A stretch of DNA of 64,000 nucleotides from Theobroma cacao (GCF_000208745.1 NC_030857.1:7572796-7636795); one strand, 5' to 3'. Counted from the stretch's first letter, positions 45,173-58,330 are shown. Notes: generated by a model from the sequence alone, not told the origin. Made by a program: numbers and translations.

Positions 45173-45921
45173 TGTCGTATCATGTGGGTTCGAAAACCCA
45201 ATTGCTCAACATGGAATGGTTAGGAGTTACCACCAATCTTTTTTGTCGAGGTGAGATTAGCCACCTATTTAATTCATTCTATTTGACAAGGTCCTAAATT
45301 GATTTTAGGTCCATCTAAAGAAAAATAATCTAGTCTACGAGTTTTGAGTTGGGTTTGAGAGTATGGTTAGGCATGGGGAAGGTATTAGCAAGCTTGTGAC
45401 ACCCCGTTCCATGAAAGGTACCATTTAATCATATGTTATCCTATTTCACCTTTAACTTTTAACTTTATTCTTATGTTTCCTTAATCATTATTCACTATTC
45501 TGTGCTTGATTTTACATGTATTGTTTTTTAAATCTTTCTTTCTAATTTATTATTATGATTATTTTATTTATTTTATTATATATATATTTAAAAAAATCGA
45601 AGTTTGATTATTCGATTTTATGGATGCACATGATGCACTAATATCATGATTTATCAATTTTAAATAACGAAAAACAAAAATCATGTATCAAAAAAAATCA
45701 TTCATAGACCATCCCAACACTTTGATGAAGTGTAGAATAATTCCTCACCTAGGAATATCCTCAAAAGAACTCATCTTTACAAGTTTTTCAAGAAAATCCC
45801 ATCATCGGGGTTTCGACCCATTAGCAAAATAAGCATGTTGTATGCCATGTCAAGATAAAATCATGAATGGTGCCAAATGAATGTGTTTAAGATAATTTCT
45901 TTGATTCTAATTTTTATGTCA
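45173..45921 (-). repeat. 3' LTR of the Ogre-like element
   Basis: About 749 bases. In plus orientation it runs TGTCGTATCATG ... TTTATGTCA. It aligns with 59145-59835, but this copy has small insertions (for example aacatggaatggttaggagtt), so the two LTRs are clearly diverged and the insertion is not recent. Confidence 0.8.
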
Positions 45922-46300
45922 AAATAGGCTCGATTTAATATTCCTAGACTTAATCTAGGTTCAACTTATCTCACAATAAGTTCAGTTTGAATTTTTTTTA
46001 GCTCCTAAACTTAATTTAGGCTTAACTTATCTAAAAAAAAGTTCAATTTTGAAATTTTGAAATTCCTAAACTTAATCTAGGTTTGATCTATCTCATAATA
46101 GGTTTTATTTGAAATTTTTGAACTCCTAAACTTAATTTTAGGTCTACATATCTCTAAGCAAGTTTGATTTTGAAATTTTGTAATTCTTAGACTTAACCTA
46201 GGCTTGATCTATCTCAAAACAGGTTTGATTTTGAAACCTTCTAAACGTAATCAAGGCTTGGCTCATTTCGTAAAGAGCTTGATTTTTTTTTGAAAACTCC
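45921..46300. repeat. Minisatellite of about six 55-62-bp units in the Ogre-like 3'UTR
   Basis: Units starting at about 45943, 46007, 46068, 46128, 46189 and 46244 share the consensus cctaaacttaatctaggtttg ... atctatctcataa-aggtttgattttgaaattttgaaatt. A partial unit abuts the LTR end. Tandem repeats next to the 3' LTR are a known feature of Ogre elements. Divergence between units is substantial. Confidence 0.85.
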
Positions 46301-47290
46301 TTAGTATCAGTTAGTTTGGGCTTGGACTCTCTTCATGAGTTATTTATGAATTAAAAGACTTAAATCCTTTTTCAAGGTCTGCAACCTTAAACTTTAGGTT
46401 GGGTGAGTGTCCACTCTTAATGCTTGAAGAACATTCATTAGTTTTAACTCTTGGTTGAAAATTTTCCATTTTGATGTTTCATGAACATGTGCATGATTGG
46501 ACATGTATGTATGATTGAATGATAGAATGTTTTCATATTTACGATTCATGGAGGTTCCTTGGCTTTCCTTACTTTTTGCTTCATCCCAAGCCTTTTGTAA
46601 TGTCCTACTCGTCTTCTTCATTTGTTCATACTCTTTTTTGATGGTTTCGGTCATTTCTTGATTTTCCTTAGGTATCCCTCATTTTAACATTTGATTTTTT
46701 ATCATTTTGAGAATCATTTTTCTCTTCACTACATCATTAAGCCTTTTATTAAACAATGGATGTAGTATGTTGCTTAATTAGTTCATTTCTTTACTGGTCA
46801 TCATTTATTTTCATGACAATCATAATGCAAAATATAAGGTAAAAAAGTAAGAGTTGGAATAAAAAAAAGAATGAGAATTTCATATTAAAAAATGTAAATA
46901 ATTCAAGGAAAATGTGGTTTACAAAGCAATCATTAGATCTTCCAAACAATGAACACTTGGACTTTTTAGAGTAATCAATTTATTTTTCTAACTTCAAAAA
47001 TTATCCCTAATTGATGCCTTGAGCAAATCCGAAGGTTATAGATTACATGACTTCTCCTTGTTTTGCGAAATTGATGGACTCCATTTTCATTGCATTTCCT
47101 TTTCATATTCGATTTCAATTTGCTTTTTCATACTCTCATATTAAATTTCTCCTTTTGGTCTCAAGCCACCTTTTGCGGGATTTCAACATGAGCCACCTCT
47201 TTTGGATTCGAGTCGCCCTTTTCGAGTTTTCAACATAAATCCCTTCCTTCTTTTCTTTTTGCTTGTCTTTTTTTTTTTTAATTCTTTTAG
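46301..47290 (-). other. 3' untranslated region of the Ogre-like element
   Basis: Between the end of integrase similarity and the minisatellite there is no recognisable domain. A minus-strand open frame at 46654-46394 (Lys/Glu-rich start) has no family match that I can name and may be a remnant of the tail of pol. Short alternating phrases near 47040-47230 (agccaccttttgcggg, agccacctcttttgg) read like a repetitive charged tail of the polyprotein. Confidence 0.45.
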
Positions 47291-48600
47291 GCATAGTACT
47301 TCATTACTGCATCCGCATTTATCGGATTAGGCAAGTCTCCTCCACCCATGTCATTTAAAATTAAAGCTCTTCTTGAAAAAACCTTCTTTACCACATGTGA
47401 ACTTTCCCTGTTTGGCGTCCATTTTCCATGAAAGTCATTTTGGTTAAGAAGTATCCTTTTGAGGACTAATTCCCTTTTTCAAAAGTGCTTGGGATGAATT
47501 TTTTTCTCATATGCTTACATCATTCCTCGTTGGAACATTTAACCATGGCAAAGTGCCGCAAGTCTTTTTTCCTCAATCAAATTCAACTGTTCATGATGAG
47601 AGTGGATCCATTTAGCTTATTCCAATTTTATTTCCATTAACACCCTTAATGATAGGATTTCCACTTCAATGTGTAGTACTACTTCGATTCCATATACTAA
47701 TGAGTATGGGTTGCCCCCGTGGAGGTACGCTCAGAAGTTCAATATTTGTGCAAAGCAAAAGGAAGTTTCTCATGTTAGTCTTTATAAACTTCAGTAATCT
47801 TTTCAATAATCCTTTTGATATTCTTATTGGTTGCCTCTACCATTCCGTTCATTTTTTGACAGTTAGTTATAGAGTTGTGATGCTTAATTTTGAATTTAGC
47901 ACAAATTTCCTTTACCATTGTACCATTCAGATTGCCTACATTGTTGGTAATGATTCTTTCTAGAAGTCCACATCGACATATTATCCTTTTCTTGATGAAC
48001 TTGCATACCACTTTTTGCATTACATTGGCATAGGAAGTTGCTTCTACCCATTTTGTGAAGTAATCAATGGCCAACAATATAAACCAATGTCCATTAGAAG
48101 CTTATGGAGTGGTGAGCCTAATCATATCCATTCCCTACATCGAAAAAGGCCACAGTGTAGTGAAAACATGTAATGGAGCTGGTGTAGCGTGGATTTTAGT
48201 TGCATAAATTTAACACTTGTGTCATTTTTGAGCAAAGTTTATGCAATATGCTTCCAATGTCAACCAATAATATTCAGCTCACATAATTTGCTTAGCCAAC
48301 ATATTTCCACTGGCATGAGCTCCATAGGTTCCCTTGCAAACTTTTCCATTATTTTGTTGGCTTTGGTATCATCCACATATCTTAGAAGCATTTGGTCCGA
48401 ATTTATTTTGTAGAGTATCTCTTCACTGAGAAAGAAACCCATTGCTAATATTTTGAGAACTCGTTTGTCGCTTTTTGTTTCATTGTCAGGATATACTTGG
48501 TGCTTGATGTATTTCACGATACTATAATACCATGGTTTCCCATCAATCTCTTCTTTAAAATTCAAGTTGTGTGCAGAGACTTCTTAGATTCCAAAATTAA
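47290..48600 (-). pseudogene. Ogre-like integrase
   Basis: On the minus strand: zinc-binding region (48565-48260: DGKPWYYSIVKYIK, then the spaced His/Cys region), catalytic core (AIDYFTKWVEATSYANV; IITNNVGNLNGTMVKE, in which the second acidic residue is Asn; MNGMVEATNKNIKRII with the catalytic E) at 48077-47775, and a C-terminal region with NPYSLVYGIEVVL, LNLIEEKRLAALCHGQ and a FRGKW-like FMENGR stretch down to about 47370. The D-to-N change and multiple stops make it inactive. Confidence 0.85.
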
Positions 48601-48779
48601 AAAGACACATGTCAACCCCTTTATTTATTTTGAACATTGCTACAAGGGTGGTAAAGCGTTAGCAATCTAGGTCTCTTCTCAAGGAAAATGGTTAAAGCTA
48701 ATTTTCATGAACTGTTTGCTTAATTTTGTAACCAACTTCTGATATGGAATCAGTTTAAAGTCTTTGATTTCCCATTCTC

Positions 48780-49530
48780 CTTACTTTTGACATATCACTA
48801 AAGCAGAATCTCCATAGACTTGTACTATGTCAACCTTCATGTTGATTGCTGCTTGTAATCCCATTACACATGCCTCGTATTCTATCATGTTATTGGTACA
48901 ATTGAAATTTAATTTTGTAGTGGATGGATAATACTTCCCATCTAGGGAGATCAAGACTACCCCAATTCCATGCCCTAAAGAATTTGATGTTCTGTCGAAA
49001 TAAAATTTCCAAAGGCTAGGTTTGCTAGACTCTTTATCTATAAGCAAGATGGACATCATATCTTCGTCCAAAAAATCAAAACTTACAGGCTTATAATCCT
49101 CAGTGGCTCTATCTATAAGGAAATCGGCAATGGTGCTCCCTTTAATCGATTTTTAGGACACATATACAATATCATACTTAGACAGTAGAACTTGCCATTG
49201 TGTTCTTCTTTCAGACAAAGATGGCTTTTCAACAATGTATTTGATGGGATCCAATTTTGCCACCAGCCACGTTGTATAATATAACATATATTGCCAGAGC
49301 CTATGAGCAGTCCATGCCAGTGCACAACACATCTTTTCAAGAGTAAAGCATTTGGACTCATACTAAGTGAATTTCTTACTTAAGTAGTATATGGCATGTT
49401 CTTTCTTGCCTGTTTTATCATGTTGCCCCATACACATCCCATAGAGCTCTCATTTATTGTCAAATACAAGATGAGAGGTTTTTTAGCCATTGATGGTACA
49501 ATACTAGAGGATTTTCAAGATTTTTTTTAT
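48780..49530 (-). pseudogene. Ogre-like RNase H domains (two)
   Basis: First RNase H, within about 49530-49090: KKFTKYESKCFTLEKMC, CALAWTAHRLWQYMLYYTT and STIADFLIDRA (49130-49090). Second RNase H at 49071-48781: LWKFYFDRTSNSLGHGIGVV, NNMIEYEACVMGLQAAINMK and VYGDSALVICQ. The second domain (DxxxxxxGxGIG, EYEA, GDS) is the extra archaeal-type RNase H that distinguishes the Tat lineage. Here the first catalytic D lies in YFDRTSN. Stops are present between segments. Confidence 0.82.
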
Positions 49531-50430
49531 TTTATCAAAGGTTGCTTAACACTCTTCATTCCACTCTCTTGGGTCATGCTTGCGAAGGAGTTTGAAAATC
49601 GAATCACATATGGAAGTGAGTTGGGATATAAACTGAGCAATGTAATTCAATCTTCCCATGAATCCTCTCACTTCTCTTTGCATTCGAGGACGTGGTAACT
49701 CTTGAATAGCTTGTATTTTGATTGGATCCACTTTAATCCCCTTTTCACTTACAATGAATCCCAACAATTTCCCAGAAGCGGCGTCAAAGGTGCATTTTGC
49801 AGGGTTTAATTTGAGTTGGAACTTTTATAATTTCTCGAATAACTTCTTGAGATTAAAAGTATGATCTTTTTCCCTACAAGAATTTACAATCATGTCATCC
49901 ACATATACTTATATTTGTTTATGCATCATATCATGGAATAAAGTTACCATGGCTCTTTGATAAGCGGTGCTTGCATTTTTGAATCCAAATGGCATGACTT
50001 TGTAACGGAACGTCCCCACATGGTTATGAACATTTTCTATTCCATAACTTTAGGTGCCATCTTAATCTGATTATATCTAGATAAACCATCCATGAATGAA
50101 AATAAAGATTATCTTGCTATGTTGTCCACAAGAGTGTCAATATGCGGTAAAAGGAAAATATCCTTCAAACTTGCTCTATTAGAATCCCTATAATCTACAC
50201 ACATTCAAACCTTTCCATCCTTTTCTGGAATTGGGACTATGTTAGCCACCCACTCAGGATACTTGGTCACCTCTAGGAACCCAACATCAAAGTGTTTCTT
50301 TACCTTTACTTGAATTTTTAGCAACATGTCTAGCTTCAACCGTCTCAACTTTTGCTTAACTGGTTTGCACTCTGGTTTCAATGGTAATATGTGAACAACA
50401 ATGTTGGTATTAAGAGTCGAGATATCCTAG
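49530..50430 (-). pseudogene. Ogre-like reverse transcriptase
   Basis: Read on the minus strand from about 50430: a KLDMLLKIQVKVKKHFDVGF segment, WVANIVPIPEKDGK, VCVDYRDSNRASLKD, FSFMDGLSRYNQI, the catalytic YVDDMIVNSCREKDH at about 49906-49862, FDAASGKLLGFIVSEKGIKV and IQAIQELPRPRMQREVRGFM, ending near 49560 with LRKHDPREWNEEC. The frame shifts and stops several times. The YVDD motif is intact. Confidence 0.87.
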
Positions 50431-50473
50431 AATGACCATGTAAATATATCCATATATTCACGGAGTAACTCTT

Positions 50474-51700
50474 TTAATTTTTGTTGTTCACCAAGTGACA
50501 ATGAAGTATCGATTTTAACTTCCTTTTTATCCTCTTCATTTCCCAAGTTAACCATTTTTGTGGGTTCACGGTGAGGTAAAATATTTTTTTCTCTTGTTCC
50601 AACAATCTCGACAAATTAGGGGATAAGTCATAATCATCCAACTCCTCTTCATTTTTCAGTTCATCAATGCTAGAAATTTTCTCAAAATCAAAATTCAGAT
50701 TGCTCTCTAGATTATCTGTGTTCATTATTTATAGACTTACAAATAGACGAAATTAGATATATATATATATACAAGTAAACATTTATTGGCTAAAAGAAAA
50801 AACTGAGATAGTATGTGCAAGAAAAGGTGATAGATAATAAATGAGAAGAACACGTCATGTTTATCATTTGTTTGAATGATTAAAGTAACATAAAGCCTAT
50901 ATTAAGTAGGAAACTACTTCTAATGCCCTTGGGTATAGGCATTTAGGTAAGATTGTTTATTACATTTTTCAAGACTTAAAGATGATAGGTAATTTGGTGA
51001 TTGTCTAGTTGGTTAGCTTTTCTCCTAGCAATATCGGATAAACCCAAGGAAATTTCTCTTTAAGATCATCATCCTTGATCATATGAATTGATAGCTCCTT
51101 AAATGCCTCCTCTAGAGTCCTAATAACCTCATTTGGTGCTTCAAGATGAATGTATCTTACAGAGAGGAAGGACTCATACAAGTATGGGATTGTCTTTATA
51201 TTAATCTCTTTTTTTTTCCATTCCAATTGAGCCATCTTCTTCATTTTCTTCTGTGCTGCTAGCTTTCTTCTTTCTCCTTTAGTAGGCTTATACCCTAAAC
51301 GAAACTTTCCTCATTCTTGACTAAAGTTAACAGTCTCCTCATTCCTTACAAATTCTTTCCTAACCCAAACCCAACATGACACCCTTTTCCCTCTGTTTGC
51401 TTGATCTCCATGTTAGTTGCCTTTGACAAGCGCAAAGTTGGTATTACTACTCTCTCTCCTAAGTAGGTAGCATTAACAGACTCAAAAGATTTGAAAGGAC
51501 ACTCGAGAACTTATTCTGCTATCTCTATATAAGGAGCAGATGGGGATTGAATAGCTAATATGTCCTTCTTCGCAAAAATGCTAACTAATTGTCCTTTAGT
51601 TATGAATTTAACTTTCTGATAAAGGGAAAATGGTATAGCTCCTGCCATATGGATCCACTAGCGATATAGTAAGCAATTGGAGGATGGGGCAATGTCCATG
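50474..51700 (-). other. Protease-RT spacer of the Ogre-like element
   Basis: Contains acidic and low-complexity coding remnants (50725-50474, ELKNEEELDDYDL) and a second stretch at 51244-51005 (LEAPNEVIRTLEEAFKELSI). In Ogre elements an intron is spliced out between protease and RT; I could not verify splice sites here. An (AT)n tract at 50758-50770 interrupts the region. Confidence 0.5.
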
Positions 51701-51708
51701 ACTTGGAA

Positions 51709-52152
51709 TTAAACATCAAATATGCAAGGGCTAATTTTTATTAGTATTTCAATACCACCTACTACTTCCCATCTAGTCCCATCAAAAGCTTTTATGATCA
51801 TGTGACTGGCCCTCATATAAGGCATATTAATTGAAAACCTAGTTAAGGTATAACGAGGCAAGACATTTAGAGTGGAACCATTGTCAATTAACACTTTAGG
51901 TAAGGCATGGTCCTTGCGTTTGATGTTTATGTGAAGAGCTTTGTTAATCCCTTGTCCACTTGATGAAATTTCTTTATCGCTAAAAGCAATTAAGTTATCC
52001 ACAATGACATTCCCCACAATATGATCTACCTTTTCAACTGATATATCATGATCCATATAAGCTAGATTTAAGACTTTGAAAAATGCATTCTTATGTGACA
52101 CTGAATTTAGAAACAACGATAGCATTGAGATGCATGCAAGCATCTTGGTCAA
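51709..52152 (-). pseudogene. Ogre-like aspartic protease
   Basis: A 147-codon open stretch with KALHINIKRKDHALPKVLID followed by NGSTLNVLP, equivalent to the DNGSSLNVMP active-site block of Tat proteases, then MRASHMIIKAFDGTRWEVVG and GGIEILIKISPC. This retropepsin would release gag and pol products. The catalytic Asp (in LIDNGS) is retained. Confidence 0.85.
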
Positions 52153-52989
52153 TTATTCCACTACACTGCAGTTGTTATGCTTGATGAATTTGAGTAACTC
52201 GCCTGTCTCTTTTTCTATGACAAGCTTTTTGATCTTATCGTCTTGAGCAATTGTGAGTGCACTAGTTTGGTTCTTAGGAAAGGCTTTTGCCACTTTTTAA
52301 CCCTCTTCTTCTTGTTTATCCTTTCTTTTTTAGGTTTTTCCACCATTTCAAGAGAATAACATTGCCCACTTCAAGCTATGCCTCATACACCAGTCAAATA
52401 TGCAGAAAATGCCTAGGCAATAGGGAAGTTGTGCTAAGAATATTACATTCATAATTCCATGGGACGGCTTCATCACTTTTGTATGGGAATGGAATAGGAA
52501 TTTCAATAGTGATTTCAGTTCCAATAATTCCATGGAGCTTATTGATCATTGGACTCTTTTTTTCTTCATAAAAGATAGTAAGAGGTTTGAGTTTACTTAT
52601 GCTAGACGAGCTTGCCACCTCTTCAATTGGGGGATCTTCATTTATAGCTTTAACTAAATCCTCTTCACCTTCTACATAAAATTTGATCATTGATAAATCC
52701 ATCAACTTCTACAATTTGTGACGAAAATGATCACAACTTTGAATAGAATGTCCAGTGGCACCTATATGAAATTTATAAGAAAGGTTGTGATTGTGCCCAT
52801 TATTGGGTTTGTCGATTCTGAAATAATGGCATTAACTTTGAGTAAAGCATCAAACACTTTATTCATTGGTGTTTGGATCTTGTCAATGCTTCATTTCACC
52901 TTATGGGTCATTCCATCATGCACAACATTTACTGTCGGCCTTGCATGATAAGGCAAAAGGTTCCCAACAACATTCAAACCTTCATTCTT

Positions 52990-54710
52990 AGCAAAATTTA
53001 TGAAGTTTGCCTTGATAAGTGCTTGGACCTTATGTTTCAACATGGTACAATTCTTTGTGGAGTGTCCTTAAACTCCAAAGTGGTAATCACAATGCGCATT
53101 TGGGTCATACCATTTTAGAAAAAGAGGTAGAGTGGTTCCAAAGGTGTTCAAGCAAAGAGTCAATTTTCTATAAGTTGAGACAATAATGTGGCATAGGAAA
53201 CTAGAATGGGATCAAACTTGGGTTGGGTTTCTCTTGGGTAGTTTTGGATCCCCTCTGACCGTTACCAAAGTTGTTGGTCAAGGTTGCAAGTATTGGTGCT
53301 GGAGTTTGTGGGAGAACATTAGTCTAAAATGTTGGTTGTGGGGCAAGTTGGTAGACATATGGATTTTCAGCGATGTTACCTATATTCAGATAAAATGACT
53401 GATTTGGAGGATATAGGTGATATGGGCTGAAGCTATGGGCTTGTTGCCTATCATAGGCGACTAATTGCACGTCCCCTTCATTTTTCTTGGACATATTCCC
53501 TTTTTTTGAGCCAATAGCTTCATTCTCTTCAATTTCACCATTTGTTATAACTCATTCTATTATCTCTCTAGATAAGACCAAATTCGTAAAGTTTTTCATG
53601 GCGTTGCCAATCAATCGCTCATAGAATGGAGCTCAAAGTGTGTTAATGAATAACACCATCATTTCTTTTTCAGTGAAAGGTGGTTGAACTTGCGTTGTCG
53701 TATTTCTCCATCTTTAGACATATTCTTTGAAGCTCTCACTTTACTTTTTCTCCATGTTCTGTAATGACAATCAGGCAACGCTAATTCAACCATATGTTTA
53801 TGTCTTGCTATAAAAGCTATTGTTAAGTCTTTCTAAGTCATAACACAACTCTGATCTAGTTGTACGTACCATCGGGTAGTTGACCTAGTAAGACTATCTT
53901 GAAATAAATGGATCAGTAGCTTGTCATCATGAGATTATTCAACTATCTTTCGACAGTACATAGCAATGTGTGACATTGGACACTTTGTTCCCTCATTTTT
54001 TTCAAATTTCTAAACCTTGAACTTAGTAGGGATCACTACATCAGGCACCAAGGATAGTTCATTTGCATCCATGGTACCGAACCTATCAGCTCCTTCAATA
54101 GCACGAAGGCGCTCTTCCAACAAATCGTACTTCTTTTCGACTTTCTCATTTCCTTGGTCTTTAATGAACTCTTTTTTAACTTTTCTTGCTTTTTTGGGTT
54201 GTCTGAATCTGAGACGTGTATTGGTTCGGTGGGATTTGTTCCTAAATTCAATCTAAATTGTCTATGAATCGATTAAGGACCCATTAGAGGTGGTACATTG
54301 TAATAAACATAGGGGAACCCACCAACGAGTGGTGTCACTTGAATGCGAACCCTTTGAAATGTTTAGGCATACGGTGGAATGAAACCTAAGGGATGAAGCG
54401 GATCATCCCTTGGGTTGTCGGTGTCTTGTGTTTATGGGTTTTTTGGCTACTATTTTCCTTTACTTAAACTCGTCACTAATTCGATCATTTTTGCTAATTG
54501 TTGTATCATTTCTTCTTGAGCTATTTCCATCCTATCCATTCGATCTTTTTGCTCTTCTTCCATTATCCTTACTTGTCGACAGGTATTATGAATACGCTGG
54601 TCACAAGGCTTAGGTGGTTGAGCTATTTCGAAAACATTTTTTAACCATAAACATGAATTAAATGCATTGTTTTGCATAAATGTAATGAAGAAAAGTGCAA
54701 TTATTTCCAT
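52990..54710 (-). pseudogene. Ogre-like gag
   Basis: From about 54600 on the minus strand: MEEEQKDRMDRMEIAQEEMI coiled-coil start, LEERLRAIEGADRFGTMDAN, then the gag core (FEKNEGTKCPMSHIAMYCRK, LIHLFQDSLTRSTTRWYVQL, FIARHKHMVELALPD) and, near 53100-53049, a zinc-finger-like block HCDYHFGV-stop-GHSTKNC typical of Tat gag. The frame is broken at several points by stops and frameshifts. In life this would form the capsid of the retrotransposon particle. Confidence 0.82.
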
Positions 54711-54973
54711 TGTCCTTGGTGGGATTTTTATAAATTTATTATTATTTAAAGATAAAAATATTTAGTGTCATGAAATAAGTACTTATGCATACACGAAATA
54801 TAGGACAAATGATCATGTTCCAAGGCTTTTTGTCACATAACATCCATCAACAAAAGTATTCTATTACATCAAATGTTTGCTTCATTACAATCTTAAAGCC
54901 ATTTTTACGACATTTAGAAATATCAACCAATTTAGCTATAATGGCTATACACTTCATTGAAATACTCAATCAA

Positions 54974-57900
54974 CTATTGTTCTTGCTCTCCCTTGGGATA
55001 GACTTGACCTCTCAGCATGTTAGTCTTTTCAGCCATTTTTCTTGCTTTAAAAGCCACCCTTCTCATTTGTTTGACCAAATACTCCATTAGGTCTTGCTTC
55101 TGCATGTATCCTTGTTTGTGAGCTTTACCCATGTCTTGGATTTGGATACTTTCTTGCTTGAGGCATTCATATTCTTGTTCATAAGTTCCCACAATTTCTT
55201 CAACCTTGTCGTATTCTTGCCTTAACAATTGAATGGATTCTTGTTAGAATTGCACTTGGTTTTTTAATCCATCATTTCATGCTTGGAGCTCATTGCCCTA
55301 ATTTTCCCTCATCTGTATTTGCTTTTTGAGCTCACTAGTCGTGGTAGAGAGTATGTTGTCCAGACCTTTATATTTCCCTTCCTAATGTTTTTCTACTTTT
55401 CGAGCTTTTTTTTTCTGTTCAACTACTTCTTTCTTCATTTTCTCACATTCCTTTTGAAAATCTTCATATCGTTGCTTCCATTTGGCATTTTCATTCTTGA
55501 ACTTTTTTCTAGCCAACTCACCTTCAAGTAAAGCGTCTTGCGGTTTTGGGTCAACGGGGCGATTAGGTGCATTTTTTTGCAAGCATACAAGATCTTTGAC
55601 TCGTTGAGCATGCCATATTATGTAGCCTATAGTAACTTGATCAGTATATCTCCCTTGATCTACCAGACCTATCCTTTTTCATGCTTGTGCAATTTCTTCA
55701 ATCTTTTTCAAGAATCCCAACTCTCCAAAAGAAAATTTTAAAGTATTGAGTCGATGTGTCATTAGCACAAATTGTTTTGACCTGAATTGCTTCCTTACCA
55801 TGATTGAGGCATAACTAATTGCCCCTCATGACCCCATTAATGGGACCCATGATTCATTTCCACACTTGTACATAACTGGGCGATGAGGCATCCATAGAGC
55901 CCCCTATGTTACTGTTAATTAAAATTATACTACGTAAGTATACGTATCGAATAGACAGTATATTAGCAAGCAGAGTATCGATCCCACGGAAATTGATCTA
56001 GAATTGTACTAAGTACTAAAATTAGAACAAATTAATCTTATCCAAACATTCAAAATTAATTGATTAACTAAAACTAATTAACTAAAATTTAGACCAACAA
56101 GAAAAATCAAAACAACAATAACTTGAGTAAATATCAAATCAAATAAGCCTAGGATTACAATATCCCTCACACTTCATCTAAATCTCACCTCTCTTCCTTA
56201 ACTTATTTCAATGGGTTGAATTGCTAACCTAGAGTCCTAAATTATTTATAAGAGTCTCCCGACTCATCTTATAAAAATATCTATTTTAACAAAACACTAT
56301 ATCCCTATGTGAATTGAAATTAAAACATACTCATTAAGGTCAGGCTCTAATCTGGCTACATATGGCTTATAGGTATATCCCTATCCTATAGCAAATCAAG
56401 TAATATGATCATATGTTATCCCAATTTTAGTATACACTAAACTCCCTTTCCCAAGTTTGTTTAGGTTCTTAAATCAATTTAATTGGTGGCAGGCAATTAA
56501 AAGCATTAAGAACAAATTGGAATAAATAATTCTAATCCCATTAAAGATAAGAAAGAAAGAGATTAAAAAATTTAGATTACATGTGAGTTCAATTGCAATC
56601 CTAGAAAAAGAAAATTAGCTACTCATAATTGCAAAAATAAATAACATCATAATAATTTCAACCATTGAGAGTAACAAGAAAAATAAAAGCCAAGGAAGAA
56701 AACAAAACAAATATTTGCCGCCTTGATCTCCAAGTTTTAGCCTCAACTTTTAGCTTCTTGAATCTCCAAAGGTTGTCTATCCTAATGTTATTAAAAATAT
56801 CCTCTTTATACTAATAAACTTAGCCTATAGTTCCCTAAGTTGACTTATGGTTTAATTGTGCTTAAAAGTGTAATGAGAGGCCTAAAAAATCAATTGTCAA
56901 TCTTTACAAATTTTCATTCTTGGCAAAGTACGTCTAGCCATTTTTTGACATGATTTTCTCTATCTTCGAGTAGAATTGGGTAAACTAATCTCATGAAAGT
57001 TGTAGCTTTGTCTCTTAGCTTTCCAATGGTCTAAGAATCACATCATTCAAAGTTCTATAACGCGAGTTATGGATAAAACACTGAAGCATATGCAAACAGA
57101 CTTTCGGGTCTTTCAACACCTTACTTTTCAAAATTAAGCCCAATCTCTTTTACTCCTACGAAAAATATAAAAACTAATAAATAACAATCAAATTAAAAGA
57201 AATAATATAAAAATAAAATAACTCACTTAAAAATAAACTAATTATAAAAACAACTAAAAATAAATAAATTATAATTGGAAATTTAGGACTTAGCTAATAT
57301 TTAATAACAAAATTGGACTAAAATAATTCTATAAAATAGAATTATCAGTTACTTCTACACTGATGAGTTTTCTAAGCCTCGATACCTATTATTCTTTAGT
57401 CTTACTTTTCAGCAATTCATTCTCACAGAATTCTCTAATAAGAGCACTTTCTGGGCCTAATGGTTTTTGGAATCGTTTAACTTTGCATTTGAAGTGGCTT
57501 GTTATCCAAATAGATAGAAGTTGCTCGCATCCCACAAATCGTCATTCCCCTTTTCGATAACAATATATCAGTGATCTGAGGGTTTCTGCTAGGATTGATG
57601 ATGAAGGATTGGCCTTATTGATTACTTGCTCGAAAAAGTCTATGATTAACACTTCTATATGCCCTAAAACTTTCAAAAAAATGACTAACCCATATATTGC
57701 TAATGCCTTTACAATTTGACCTTATTCAGTGTCATGGTACTTCATGATGTAATTTCGTAGAAAGCTCCATAAGATGCATTTCTTGTTTCCCTTTTTCCTT
57801 ATGTTTTGTTCAACTTCCTTAGCGGTTATGCTTATCATTCTGGGTAGCTTCCATTGATGACCGGTCTTTTGTCTTCTCCAATATATCTTGTCAAGGTTGT

Positions 57901-58330
57901 CAAGATCTATTTTGAGTAAGACTGAATATTCTTCAATCATTGGCCCCATGTCCATTTCATTAAATACAAAACACCTATATGATAGGTCTTAAAACTGCAT
58001 GATGGCTTTCAACAACTGATCATCAGCCTGTACTTTAAAGAGTTATGCTATGTGACCATATTTACTATCAAAATTTCCTCGAGTTGTAGCCCCCCACCTT
58101 TCCCATATTCTGAGCAAATCAGTGAAATCATTCTGTTTAAGGTTAAGATGAACCCTTTCGAGTAATGATAAAATGTAACCTCCTACTAAGCAATCCCCTC
58201 GCTTTGTCGAGTACTAGCCATGTATTGTGTTACTTCGTGTATCTTGTCATAGCCTGAAGATGGCCATGATGACTCCATGAATGTAGTTGGATTCTTTCCC
58301 CATTAATGGTTGTCAAGCAACAAATACTTT
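54974..58330 (-). pseudogene. Ogre-like upstream ORF1, split by a solo Athila-like LTR
   Basis: N-terminal part at about 58200-57365, including DMGPMIEEYSVLLKIDLDN (57955-57899), the region often annotated as a plant-mobile-domain-like DUF in Ogre ORF1. The C-terminal part at 55915-54974 is coiled-coil: ALLEGELARKKFKNENAKW, YEDFQKECEKMKKEVVEQKK and YEQEYECLKQESIQIQDMGK. ORF1 lies between the primer site and gag and is specific to Ogre/Tat elements; its role is unknown. The LTR at 55923-57357 separates the two halves. Stops and frameshifts are frequent. Confidence 0.75.
55923..57357 (-). repeat. Solo Athila-like LTR (1435 bp) with perfect TSD GTTAC
   Basis: On the minus strand it begins TGATAATTCTATTTTATAGAATTATTTTAGTCC and ends TTTTAATTAACA. 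The same 5-mer GTTAC flanks it (55918-55922, 57358-57362). It contains the GGGATCGATACTCT block near its 3' end, as in the Athila-like LTRs at 31424 and 61532. There is no primer site or internal region, so it arose by LTR-LTR recombination after insertion into the Ogre ORF1. Confidence 0.92.
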
